Origin: JAXGXT01 sp040772665
GTDB taxonomy: Bacteria; Bacillota; Clostridia; Lachnospirales; Anaerotignaceae
Length of the DNA: 64,000 nucleotides
Assembly: GCA_040772665.1 (NCBI GenBank)
Contig: JAXGXT010000004.1
Span: forward strand, 191,943-255,942
Direction of reading: 5' to 3'
Position numbers and translations under genes: made by a program. The notes beneath the pieces are model-generated. The model was not told the DNA's origin and searched no databases. It worked only from the letters and a program-made list of their open reading frames with translations. Positions 26,957 through 35,917 of this stretch are shown here, piece after piece; the first letter of the stretch is position 1; each line of letters begins with the position of its first letter.

Positions 26957-29479
26957 TTACTCGTCATCCTCTTCTGTTTCCTTAAGGCTTTCAATAACCT
27001 CGCTGTCTGTTAAATGGCTTTCAGCCTCAACAGCATCATCCACATTTTCTTCCTTTATTTTAGCAACACCAACAACCTCAATATCATCACTAAGGTTTAT
27101 AAGCTTTACACCCTGGCTTGAGCGCCTAAAGGTGTTTATGTCACTGCCCCTAAGCCTTATTATAACTCCCTCGCTTGTTATAAGCATAACATCTTCGTTT
27201 TCGTTAACCATAACAGAAGATACAAGGTTGCCTGTCTTTTCCGTTATCTGATGCACCCTTACACCTATTCCGCCTCTTTTTTGAGATGTAAACTCATCCC
27301 CAAGAGTACGCTTTCCGTAACCGTTTTCCGTTACGTTAAGCACCTTTGCATCGTCGGTTATAACATCGGCAGATATAACATAATCATCTTTACGCAGCGT
27401 TATAGCTTTAACACCTGTTGCAACACGACCCATCGCCCTTACATCTTCACTGCTGAACCTTATTCCCATACCCTTGTGGGTGGTAACAAATATATCGTCG
27501 TTTTTATCCGTAACAAAAACACTTATAAGCTCGTCATCATCACGAAGCCCTACAGCATTAAGCCCACCTCTTCTTATGTTTGCATAGCTCATCATGTCCG
27601 TCTTTTTAATTATGCCTTTGCGTGTGACCATAACAAGGAAGCTGTCTTCAAGGAACTCCTTAACAGGTATAACAGCGCTTATTGTTTCACCCTGATTAAT
27701 CTCAAGCAGATTAACAATTGCCATGCCTCGTGACTGTCTTCCCGATTCAGGAATTTGGTATCCCTTTAAACGGTAAACCCTTCCGTGATTTGTAAGGAAT
27801 AATATTGTGTCATGGGTTGAAGAAACAAATAAATCCTTAACAAAATCCTCGTTTCTTGTCTGCATACCTATTATGCCTCGTCCGCCTCTGTTTTGGCTTT
27901 TGTATGTGTCAAGGGGTATACGTTTTATATAGTTAAGGTGGGAAAGTGTAAACACGTTTGTTTCTTCCTCAATAAGATCCTCAACATCAATTTCACCCGG
28001 GTTATTAACGATTTCCGTTCTTCTTTCGTCGCCATACTTAGCCTTAACAACAAGAAGCTCTTCCTTTATTACTCCGTAAAGCATGTTTTCATCACTTAAA
28101 AGTGCTTTAAAATATTTTATTTTCTCCATAAGTTCTCTGTATTCGTTGTCAATCTTTTCATGCTCAAGGCCCTGCAAACGTCTAAGCTGCATTTCAAGTA
28201 TTGCCTGAGCCTGAACTTCAGAAAGGCTGAACCTTTCCATAAGACGTTCTTTTGCGTTGTCATAGCTTGTACGAATTATACGGATTACTTCGTCTATGTT
28301 ATCAATGGCTATTTTCAGACCCTCTAAAATATGGGCACGTCTTTCAGCTTTGTCTAAATCAAACTGCGTGCGTCTTGTTATAACTTCCACCTGATGTTTT
28401 ATATATTCCTCAAGCACAGCCTTTAGATTAAGAATTTCAGGCTTTCCGTCAACAAGTGCAAGCATAATCACACCAAAGCTTTCTTGAAGCTGTGTGTATT
28501 TATAAAGCTGGTTTAACACAACATTTGCATTGGAGTCTTTTTTAATGTCGATTGTAATTTTTATTTCATAACCTGCTGATTCGTCAAGGATATCGCTTAT
28601 TCCATCAATTCTTTTTTCACGAACAAGGTCGGCAATCTTTTCAACAAGGCGTGCTTTATTAACCTGATAAGGAATTTCTGTAACAACAATACGTTCTTTG
28701 CCGCTTGAAGAAGTTTCGATTTCGGCACGGCTTCTTATAAGTATTTTTCCTCTGCCTGTACGGTACGCAGACCTTATGCCGCTTCTGCCTAAAATTGTTG
28801 CACCTGTGGGGAAATCAGGGCCTTGGATAAGCTCCATAAGTTCTTCTATCTCTGTTTCACGATTTTCAAAAACTTTGTTATCAATTACTTTCACAACACC
28901 GTCAATTACCTCTGAAAGGTTATGAGGCGGAATGTTTGTTGCCATACCCACAGCTATTCCCGACGAGCCGTTAACAAGCAGGTTAGGTATTCTTGCAGGA
29001 AGAACAACAGGCTCGTGCTCGTTCCCGTCATAGTTAGGTATAAAATCAACAGTATTTTTATCTATATCGGCAAGCATTTCCGATGATATACGGCTCATTC
29101 TTGCCTCTGTATAACGCTCTGCGGCAGCACCGTCACCGTCTATAGAGCCGAAGTTGCCATGTCCGTCAACAAGCATATAACGCATGCTGAAATGCTGAGC
29201 CATACGCACCATTGCCTGATAAATGGAGCTATTGCCGTGTGGGTGATATTTACCCATTGTATCTCCTACAATACGTGCAGACTTTCTGTAGGCCTTGTTG
29301 GGGTCAAGATTCATTTCGCTCATAGCATAAAGTATACGTCTATGAACAGGCTTAAGGCCATCCCTTACATCAGGCAGCGCCCTTGCCACAATAACACTCA
29401 TTGCATAGTCAATATAGCATTTTTTCATTTCTTCGTTTATATCAATGCTGACTATTTTATCAATTTGATTTTCACTCAT
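26957..29479 (-). CDS. gyrA: DNA gyrase subunit A
   Basis: The 840-residue protein has the catalytic Tyr123 (AAERYTEARMS), the HPHG motif and a C-terminal beta-pinwheel with a GyrA box (QNRGGRG). In the quinolone-determining region, Ser84 (position 83 in E. coli numbering) is retained, but the residue aligned with Asp87 is Gln88 and that aligned with Asp82 is Asn83. The acidic tail (EETEEDDE) is normal. It belongs to the origin-proximal minus-strand group, downstream of gyrB across a repeat-filled gap. Confidence 0.98.
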   Translation of the reverse strand: MSENQIDKIVSIDINEEMKKCYIDYAMSVIVARALPDVRDGLKPVHRRILYAMSEMNLDPNKAYRKSARIVGDTMGKYHPHGNSSIYQAMVRMAQHFSMRYMLVDGHGNFGSIDGDGAAAERYTEARMSRISSEMLADIDKNTVDFIPNYDGNEHEPVVLPARIPNLLVNGSSGIAVGMATNIPPHNLSEVIDGVVKVIDNKVFENRETEIEELMELIQGPDFPTGATILGRSGIRSAYRTGRGKILIRSRAEIETSSSGKERIVVTEIPYQVNKARLVEKIADLVREKRIDGISDILDESAGYEIKITIDIKKDSNANVVLNQLYKYTQLQESFGVIMLALVDGKPEILNLKAVLEEYIKHQVEVITRRTQFDLDKAERRAHILEGLKIAIDNIDEVIRIIRTSYDNAKERLMERFSLSEVQAQAILEMQLRRLQGLEHEKIDNEYRELMEKIKYFKALLSDENMLYGVIKEELLVVKAKYGDERRTEIVNNPGEIDVEDLIEEETNVFTLSHLNYIKRIPLDTYKSQNRGGRGIIGMQTRNEDFVKDLFVSSTHDTILFLTNHGRVYRLKGYQIPESGRQSRGMAIVNLLEINQGETISAVIPVKEFLEDSFLVMVTRKGIIKKTDMMSYANIRRGGLNAVGLRDDDELISVFVTDKNDDIFVTTHKGMGIRFSSEDVRAMGRVATGVKAITLRKDDYVISADVITDDAKVLNVTENGYGKRTLGDEFTSQKRGGIGVRVHQITEKTGNLVSSVMVNENEDVMLITSEGVIIRLRGSDINTFRRSSQGVKLINLSDDIEVVGVAKIKEENVDDAVEAESHLTDSEVIESLKETEEDDE

Positions 29480-29560
29480 TACACAAATCCTCTCTTAGCT
29501 TTATAAGGAAAAACTTTAAAAAAAAGCTTACTTTAATTATCCCAAAGGGTTTTAAAAAAT

Positions 29561-29890
29561 ACAAAACGTAGGCAAAAGAAAAATCCTTTTAGGGGATAAG
29601 ACCTTAGGGGGCTCTGCCCCTAAACACTCCCGCAAGGGTTTCACTGTCAGGAATTTGCTTCGCAAACCGCTACTTCGTAGCGTCGGCGTTTATCTTCGCC
29701 GTTCCTACTTGACCCATAACGCAAAACATTCGTTTTGCTTTGAACAGTCATTTTGTTTTTCGATTTGGTTTAGATTACTGCAAACCATACTCTTATTTAA
29801 CCTTACAACCGCATGTATATGCGGTTGTAACAAAAGTTTTTGCTCCGCTTTTTTCAAAAAGCGGATGGGTTTGGGCAAAGCCCAAGAACT
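29561..29890 (+). repeat. Long modular repeat with both optional modules
   Basis: Begins with CAAAACGTAGGCAAAAG, which resembles the left terminal repeat of the MITE-like copies, and includes the TTTGCTTCGCAAA/GCTACTTCGTAGC module, the 86-bp optional module (29717-29802) and the CCGC/GCGG hairpin. The right terminal repeat is lost. It separates gyrB from gyrA. Confidence 0.88.
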
Positions 29891-29905
29891 TCCTTTATAA
29901 GACCA

Positions 29906-31807
29906 TTAAACATCAAGTATGCCATATTCGGCATTTTCGGTTATAAACTCTCGCCTTGGCTCAACTTTGTCGCCCATAAGCATACTGAATATTTCGTCTG
30001 CGGCAATAGCATCTGTAAGCTCAACCTTTTTAAGCACCCTGTGCTCCTTTGCCATTGTTGTATCCCTAAGCTGCTCAAAATCCATCTCACCAAGACCTTT
30101 GTACCGCTGTATATCCTTGATTCCCGTTCTGCCTATTTCCTCATAAAGCTTTTCAAGCTCTCCATCATTGTATACATAATAATGCTGTTTGTTTTTCTCC
30201 ACACGATAAAGTGGCGGCTGTGCAACATAAATCTTTCCAGCCGTTATGAGAGGCTGCATATATCTGTAAAAAAACGTAAGCAGCAGTGTTCTTATATGAG
30301 CACCGTCAACGTCAGCATCAGTCATTATAACTATTTTGTGGTAACGCAGCTTTTCAATATCAAAATCCTCTGAAATGCCTGTTCCGAATGCCGTTATCAT
30401 ATTTTTTATTTCGTCACTGGAAAGTATTCTGTCAATACGTGCTTTTTCCACGTTAAGAATTTTTCCCCTAAGTGGAAGAATTGCCTGTGTTTTCGGGTCA
30501 CGGGCATTTTTTGCAGAGCCTCCCGCAGAATCACCCTCAACAATATAAATTTCACAGTTTTCAGGGTTTCTGTCTGAACAGTCCGTTAATTTTCCGGGAA
30601 GCCTTGTGCTTTCAAGTCCTGTTTTTCTTCTGACAAGCTCACGTGCTTTTTTAGCCGCATCCCTTGCCCTTGAAGCAATAAGCCCTTTTTCAAATATAAC
30701 TCTTCCTATATTAGGGTTCTCCTCAAGAAAATATGTGAGATGTTCACTTGTAACACTGTCAACAGCACCCCTTACTTCACTGTTTCCAAGCTTTGTCTTT
30801 GTTTGACCCTCAAACTGAGGGTCTGTAACCTTAACACTTATAACACTGGCAAGGCCCTCTCTTATGTCGTCGCTTGTAAGGTTTTTATCGGCCTCTTTAA
30901 GCAGACCCATTTTTCTGCCGTAATTGTTAAGTGTTCTTAATAACCCTGTTCTAAAACCAACAAGATGTGTTCCGCCGTCTGTTGTGTTTATGTTATTAAC
31001 GAATGAAAATATATTTTCGGTATACCCGTCATTATGCTGGAAAGAGATTTCTACCATAATTCCATCCTTTTCATCCTCGGCATAAAAAACTTTGTCATAT
31101 ATTGGTGTTCTGCTTTTATTTATATACTCAACAAACTCCCTTATTCCGCCCTCATAATGGAACTCCTTAGTTTTTTGGCTGTCTTCACGCTCGTCGCTGA
31201 TTATTATTTTAAGACCCTTTGTAAGAAAAGCCGTTTCACGAAGCCTTTGTTTAAGTATTTCATAATCATAAACAACTTCATCAAAAATAGTATCGTCGGC
31301 TCTAAATTCAATCTGCGTTCCGTGTAAATCTGTTTCGCCTACAACCTCAAGGCTTGTAACAGGTTTGCCCTTTTCATACCTTTGACAATAAATTTTACCC
31401 TCGGAATACACCCTAACTTCAAGCCATTGGCTAAGGGCATTAACAACTGATGCTCCAACACCGTGAAGACCTCCTGAAACCTTATAACCGCCTCCTCCAA
31501 ACTTGCCTCCCGCATGAAGAACGGTAAACACAACCTCAACAGCAGATATTCCCTTTTGAGCCTGAATGCCTGTGGGAATTCCTCGTCCGTTATCTGTAAC
31601 ACATATTACATTGTCTTTTTTTATGGTTACATTTATCTCACTGCAATATCCTGCAAGTGCTTCGTCAACTGCATTATCAACGATTTCATACACAAGATGA
31701 TGAAGACCCCTTGAACTGGTTGAGCCTATATACATTCCCGGGCGTTTACGCACCGCCTCAAGCCCTTCAAGAACTTGAATTTGACTTTCATTATACTCGT
31801 TTGACAT
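29906..31807 (-). CDS. gyrB: DNA gyrase subunit B
   Basis: The 633-residue ATPase subunit has the GHKL motifs (EIVDNAVDEALAGYC, GRGIP), the transducer domain and the TOPRIM domain with EGDSAGGSAKNARD, ILPLRGKILNVEKAR and DADVDGAHIRTLLLTFFYRYM. It forms gyrase with GyrA. The size is normal for a non-E. coli type. The ATG has AAGGAG upstream. It lies downstream of recF, whose terminator-like hairpins sit in the 296-bp gap. Confidence 0.98.
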   Translation of the reverse strand: MSNEYNESQIQVLEGLEAVRKRPGMYIGSTSSRGLHHLVYEIVDNAVDEALAGYCSEINVTIKKDNVICVTDNGRGIPTGIQAQKGISAVEVVFTVLHAGGKFGGGGYKVSGGLHGVGASVVNALSQWLEVRVYSEGKIYCQRYEKGKPVTSLEVVGETDLHGTQIEFRADDTIFDEVVYDYEILKQRLRETAFLTKGLKIIISDEREDSQKTKEFHYEGGIREFVEYINKSRTPIYDKVFYAEDEKDGIMVEISFQHNDGYTENIFSFVNNINTTDGGTHLVGFRTGLLRTLNNYGRKMGLLKEADKNLTSDDIREGLASVISVKVTDPQFEGQTKTKLGNSEVRGAVDSVTSEHLTYFLEENPNIGRVIFEKGLIASRARDAAKKARELVRRKTGLESTRLPGKLTDCSDRNPENCEIYIVEGDSAGGSAKNARDPKTQAILPLRGKILNVEKARIDRILSSDEIKNMITAFGTGISEDFDIEKLRYHKIVIMTDADVDGAHIRTLLLTFFYRYMQPLITAGKIYVAQPPLYRVEKNKQHYYVYNDGELEKLYEEIGRTGIKDIQRYKGLGEMDFEQLRDTTMAKEHRVLKKVELTDAIAADEIFSMLMGDKVEPRREFITENAEYGILDV

Positions 31808-31854
31808 TTTTTCTCTCCTTAGGCAATACTAAAAGAATGTAAAAATTCCGAATT

Positions 31855-31897
31855 AAAACAAGGCCTTTTCAATAAAAACATAATAAAAGCCTTGTCA
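31855..31897 (-). terminator. Hairpin upstream of gyrB
   Basis: CAAGGC with its complement GCCTTG frames a TTTT/AAAA extension, with T on the minus-strand side. It may be a secondary terminator for recF transcripts. Confidence 0.5.
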
Positions 31898-32073
31898 AAA
31901 ACTTATTTTTCCTAACATATATAATACCACTTTTTTACTCATTTTACAAGTTTAAAACATGTAATAAAGCTTTAAAAAGCCTTGTTTTAAGCAGTTTTAA
32001 GGCATTTTAGCCCTTCTTTAAACAACTCCTTATAAGATATGGTAAATAAGCCTTAAAACGCATATTAAATAAC

Positions 32074-32126
32074 AAAAAAAGACCCTAAAAAGAACAAATT
32101 TTTTCATTCTCCGTCAGGTCTTTTTT
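32074..32126 (-). terminator. recF terminator, overlapping the 3' end of recF
   Basis: AAAAAAGACC and GGTCTTTTTT form a stem whose minus-strand 5' arm is in the last codons of recF. Confidence 0.65.
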
Positions 32127-33246
32127 CATTATATATTTTTCCCTTTTCAACCTTAAAAACAGAAGCAAGGCTTTCGTATTTTTTTATACTGTCCTCAATT
32201 CCTGTACATGTAAGTATCGTTTGAATGTCACCCAAATTTTCAAGCAGATAAGTCTGTCGTTTTTCATCAAGCTCGCTTAAAACATCATCAAGCAACAAAA
32301 CAGGCGCATGACCTGTTTCTCTTTTTATTATATCTATTTCCGCAAGCTTTGCCGAAAGTGCGGCTGTCCTTTGCTGACCTTGCGAGCCGAAAATTTTAAC
32401 ATCATTCCCGTTTACATAAAATGCAATGTCATCCTTGTGAGGGCCTGATGATGTGCTGCCGTAAAACAAGTCTTTATCCAAAGAGGACTTTATTTTTTTT
32501 GCAAGCTCATCTTTTTGGCAGTTTGGTTTATAAAGTATTTCAAGACTTTCAGTTCCGTCTGTAACGGCTGAATGTATGCCTGAAGAAATGCCGCTAAGCA
32601 TTGAAACAAAGGACTCTCTGCTTTCTATTACTTTCTTCCCGTATTCAACAAGCTGATTGTCCCAAACAAAAATTGTTTCTTTCAAGCCTATATCCTTAAC
32701 TATGCCCTTAAGAAGATTATTACGCTGTTTAAGCACCTTATAATACTGCTGAAGGTCGTGGTAATAAATCTTACTTAGTTGACATAATTCAATGTCAATA
32801 TAACGTCTGCGTTCCGCAGGTGAATTTTTAATAAGCTGCAAGTCCTCGGGGGAAAACATAACACAATAGAGAGTACCGAAAAGGTCAACACTTTTTCGAA
32901 CAGGTATGCCGTTAACGGCAATGCCCTTTTTATCGTCTTTTTTTATATGAACGTCGATTCTGTCTATCCTTGGATTTCTTTTATTTATGTTATTTTTTGT
33001 GTTATTTACAGTGTTATTTTTATTTACAAAAGCCTTAACATGAGCTTCTTTATGTGAAAACGAAATTAGCTGGCTGTCAATTTTTGTTCTGTGGCTTCTG
33101 CCTGTTGTGCATAAATATACAGATTCAAGGATATTTGTTTTACCCTGTGCATTATCGCCGTAGAGTATATTTATGCCCGGGGCGAAGTGCACTGTTTCTG
33201 TTTCTATATTTCTAAAGCCTGACAGGCGTAGTTCTGAAACAAACAT
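32104..33246 (-). CDS. recF: DNA replication and repair protein RecF
   Basis: The 380-residue SMC-like ATPase has the Walker A GDNAQGKTNILESVY, the signature SQGQQRTAALSAKLAEI and Walker B APVLLLDDVLSELD. It helps load RecA at ssDNA gaps. The ATG has GGAGAA upstream. Its origin-side partner genes S4 and dnaN lie next, across a large repeat cluster. Confidence 0.97.
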   Translation of the reverse strand: MFVSELRLSGFRNIETETVHFAPGINILYGDNAQGKTNILESVYLCTTGRSHRTKIDSQLISFSHKEAHVKAFVNKNNTVNNTKNNINKRNPRIDRIDVHIKKDDKKGIAVNGIPVRKSVDLFGTLYCVMFSPEDLQLIKNSPAERRRYIDIELCQLSKIYYHDLQQYYKVLKQRNNLLKGIVKDIGLKETIFVWDNQLVEYGKKVIESRESFVSMLSGISSGIHSAVTDGTESLEILYKPNCQKDELAKKIKSSLDKDLFYGSTSSGPHKDDIAFYVNGNDVKIFGSQGQQRTAALSAKLAEIDIIKRETGHAPVLLLDDVLSELDEKRQTYLLENLGDIQTILTCTGIEDSIKKYESLASVFKVEKGKIYNEKRPDGE

Positions 33247-33312
33247 TAAAAATTCTCCTAAGCAAGTAATTAATCAAATATAAATACATCAGAAACCAAA
33301 GAAAGCTTAATA

Positions 33313-33860
33313 AAGACCTTAGGGGAATACATTAGGGGCTCTGCCCCTAATACCCCGCAAGGGTTTCACCCTTGACCCATAACGCAAAACATTCGTTTTG
33401 CTTGGAAGAATCATTTTATTTTTCAGTTTGGTTTAGATTAGTGCAAGACATATCCTTGTTTAACCTTACAACCGCATATTAATGCGGTTGTGCAAAAGTT
33501 TTTGCCTTGCTTTTTTCAAAAAGCAAGTAGGTTTGGGCAAAGCCCAAAGTTTGTTTTTGTTAAGACCTTGGGGCTCTGCCCCTAATACCCCACAAGGGTT
33601 TCACCCTTTGAACCCAATCTTACAACCGCATATATATGCGGTTGTGCAAAAGTTTTTGCCTTGCTTTTTTCAAAAAGCAAGTGGGTTTGGGCAAAGCCCA
33701 AGGTTTGTTTTTGTTAAGACATTAGGGGCTCTGCCCCTAATACCCCGCAAGGGTTTCACCCTTTGAACCCGTCTTACAACCGCATGTACATGCGGTTGTA
33801 CAAAAGTTTTTGCCTTGCTTTTTTTCAAAAAGCAAGTGGGTTTGGGCAAAGCCCAAGGGG
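33313..33860 (+). repeat. Three tandem modular repeats between recF and the S4 gene
   Basis: Copies at 33313-33552 (with the 86-bp module at 33381-33465), 33562-33704 and 33716-33860. The joints CCCAAAGTTTGTTTTTGTT and CCCAAGGTTTGTTTTTGTT are nearly identical, consistent with tandem duplication. The hairpin arms are the CTTGC/GCAAG type throughout. Confidence 0.92.
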
Positions 33861-33863
33861 TTG

Positions 33864-34082
33864 TCATTCCCCCTGAACCACCTTTACGCTTCCAAGATTC
33901 TTCACTTCCACAATATCCCCTGACCGTATTTTTTTACCACGCTCTGTTACAACTTCACCGTTTAATGTAACAAGCCCCTCGGCTATTATTATTTTCGCCT
34001 CAGAACCTTGGCCAACAAAATCCGCAAGCTTCAAAAGCTGGCTAAGCTTAATAAACTCCGTTTTAATCTCAACTGTTTCCAT
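33864..34082 (-). CDS. S4-domain RNA-binding protein (YaaA-like)
   Basis: The 72-residue protein is a bare S4 domain (FIKLSQLLKLADFVGQGSEA, LVTLNGEVVTERGKKIRSG), the conserved small gene between dnaN and recF in Firmicutes. It is probably an RNA-binding ribosome factor. The ribosome site is GAGGAAG. It lies 27 bp downstream of dnaN. Confidence 0.92.
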   Translation of the reverse strand: METVEIKTEFIKLSQLLKLADFVGQGSEAKIIIAEGLVTLNGEVVTERGKKIRSGDIVEVKNLGSVKVVQGE

Positions 34083-34109
34083 AATTTTGGCTTCCTCTCT
34101 CTGCTTCGG

Positions 34110-35228
34110 CTACACCCTAAGCGGAAGTATAAGATATTTATAAATATCGCCTTCCACAGGCTTAATTATACAGGGGCTTAAAGATGTATTAAACTGAATA
34201 TTTATGCATTCATCATCTATTGCCCTAAGTGCATCAATAAGATATTTGGGGTTAAAAGCTATTTTAAGCCTGTCACCTTCAACATCAACATACACCTCTT
34301 CTGTTGCCATTCCCATTTCCGTTTGTGAATTAAGAATAATTTTGTTGTCTTGAATATCAATTTTAACAGGAACCTTCCTTGCATCCCTTGACATAAGTGA
34401 AGCTCTTTCAAGTGCTGAAATCAGCTCGGCTCTGTCAGAGGTTATTGCTGTTTTATATTCATTTGTAAAGGTTTGATCATATTTAATAAAATCGCCCTCA
34501 AGTATTCTGCTTACAACTGTGTTTCCCTCAAATTCAAATAAAATATGCTTGTCTGTTATAAACAGATTAACAGGCTCGTCGCTGTCGTTTAGAACTTTGG
34601 AAATCTCACGCAGTGTTTTCCCCGGAACAACAACATTAACGCTGTCATTTGCAGGTTCAAGGTTAGATTCTCTGTATGATATTCTGTATCCGTCAACAGC
34701 AACCATATTAATTTTATCTCCGGAAATTTCCACAAGCTCTCCTGTTAAAACAGGTTTACTTTCATCTAATGCAATGCTGAAAATTGTTTTTGTTATCATA
34801 TCACGCAAATCTTTTTGTTTAAGAGAGTATCTGTTTTCGCTTTCCACACGTGGAATTTCGGGAAACTCGTCACCATTTTGACCCATGATATTAAATTCAG
34901 ATGTTCCTGATTTAATGGTAACCATATTATTTTCGTCTGTGGACAATTCCACCTCACTGCCGTTAACACGTCTTATAATATCAAAGAAAAGCTTGGCTTC
35001 AATAGCTATTGTACCATGTTTATGCACAGTGGCCTCTATAACTGATGTTTCGATCCCGATTTCAAGGTCATTGCCTGTAAGTTTAAAGCCTTCTTTCGTA
35101 TTTTTGTCTTCTTCTTCTGTTTTTATTAAAATACATTCAAGTATCGGTAATGTGGTTTTACTGCTTACTGCCTTGGAAACTATATTAATTCCGTTTAACA
35201 GGTTATCTTTATTACAAATAATCTTCAT
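34110..35228 (-). CDS. dnaN: DNA polymerase III beta subunit (sliding clamp)
   Basis: The 372-residue protein has the three-domain clamp fold, with typical segments MKIICNKDNLLNGINIVSKA, TTLPILECILI and PVLTGELVEI, and the C-terminal end CINIQF...YKYLILPLRV. The ATG at 35228, with AGAGGAG 12 nt upstream, is preferred over a TTG further up. It encircles DNA and tethers polymerase. Between it and dnaA lie a cluster of DnaA boxes and repeats. Confidence 0.98.
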   Translation of the reverse strand: MKIICNKDNLLNGINIVSKAVSSKTTLPILECILIKTEEEDKNTKEGFKLTGNDLEIGIETSVIEATVHKHGTIAIEAKLFFDIIRRVNGSEVELSTDENNMVTIKSGTSEFNIMGQNGDEFPEIPRVESENRYSLKQKDLRDMITKTIFSIALDESKPVLTGELVEISGDKINMVAVDGYRISYRESNLEPANDSVNVVVPGKTLREISKVLNDSDEPVNLFITDKHILFEFEGNTVVSRILEGDFIKYDQTFTNEYKTAITSDRAELISALERASLMSRDARKVPVKIDIQDNKIILNSQTEMGMATEEVYVDVEGDRLKIAFNPKYLIDALRAIDDECINIQFNTSLSPCIIKPVEGDIYKYLILPLRV

Positions 35229-35311
35229 TTTTGTTAATAACTCCTCTCTTGATAACAATGTATATATTATAAGTTGTTTATAGTCATAGTAGTAGTAGGG
35301 GCTGTGAATTT

Positions 35312-35466
35312 GGTTGATAACCCCATGAACGCCTTATCAACAGTGGATATGACCCTTTGATAACATTGTAAACAAAGCAACCAGTTTCGTACAACTTATC
35401 AACACCCATCAACAATGAATTTTTCGGCCCGGGTTTATCAACAAAATGCCAACGCTTAATCCACAC
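35312..35466. other. DnaA-box cluster between dnaA and dnaN
   Basis: TTATCAACA occurs at 35334-35342, 35396-35404 and 35435-35443, with GGTTGATAA at 35312-35320 and TAATCCACA at 35458-35466. This is the usual second box region of a split Firmicutes origin. Confidence 0.75.
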
Positions 35467-35492
35467 AAGCATGTTTACAGATTTAGGGTTGT

Positions 35493-35912
35493 TAAGACCT
35501 TGGGGCTCAGCCCCAACACCCCGAAATGGTTTCACCCTTTGAACCCGTCTTACAACCGCATGAATATGCGGTTGTACAAAAGTTTTTGCTCCGCTTTTTT
35601 CAAAAAGCGGATGGGTTTGGGCAAAGCCCAAGGGATTTTCTTATTAAGACCTTGGGGCTCAGCCCCAACACCCCGCAAGGGTTTCACCCTTGACCCGTCT
35701 TACAACCGCATGTACATGCGGTTGTATAAAAGTTTTTGCCTTGCTTTTTTCAAAAAGCAAGTGGGTTTGGGCGAAGCCCAAGGTTTATCATTTCTAAGAC
35801 ATTGAGGGTTTCACCCTTTGAACCCGTCTTACAACCGCATGAATATGCGGTTGTACAAAAGTTTTTGTTCCGCTTTTTTCAAAAAGCGGGTGGGTTTGGG
35901 CAAAGCCCAAGG
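35493..35912 (+). repeat. Three tandem modular repeats inside the origin region
   Basis: Copies at 35493-35634, 35645-35783 and a shortened one at 35795-35912. The first and third carry CCGC/GCGG arms, the second CTTGC/GCAAG arms. They occupy the space between the DnaA boxes and the dnaA stop codon. Confidence 0.92.
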
Positions 35913-35917
35913 TTTGC

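Noticed and set aside
27251..28099. Long antisense frames in gyrA, gyrB, dnaN and others
   Set aside because: They are shadows of the coding strand with atypical composition and no start signals.
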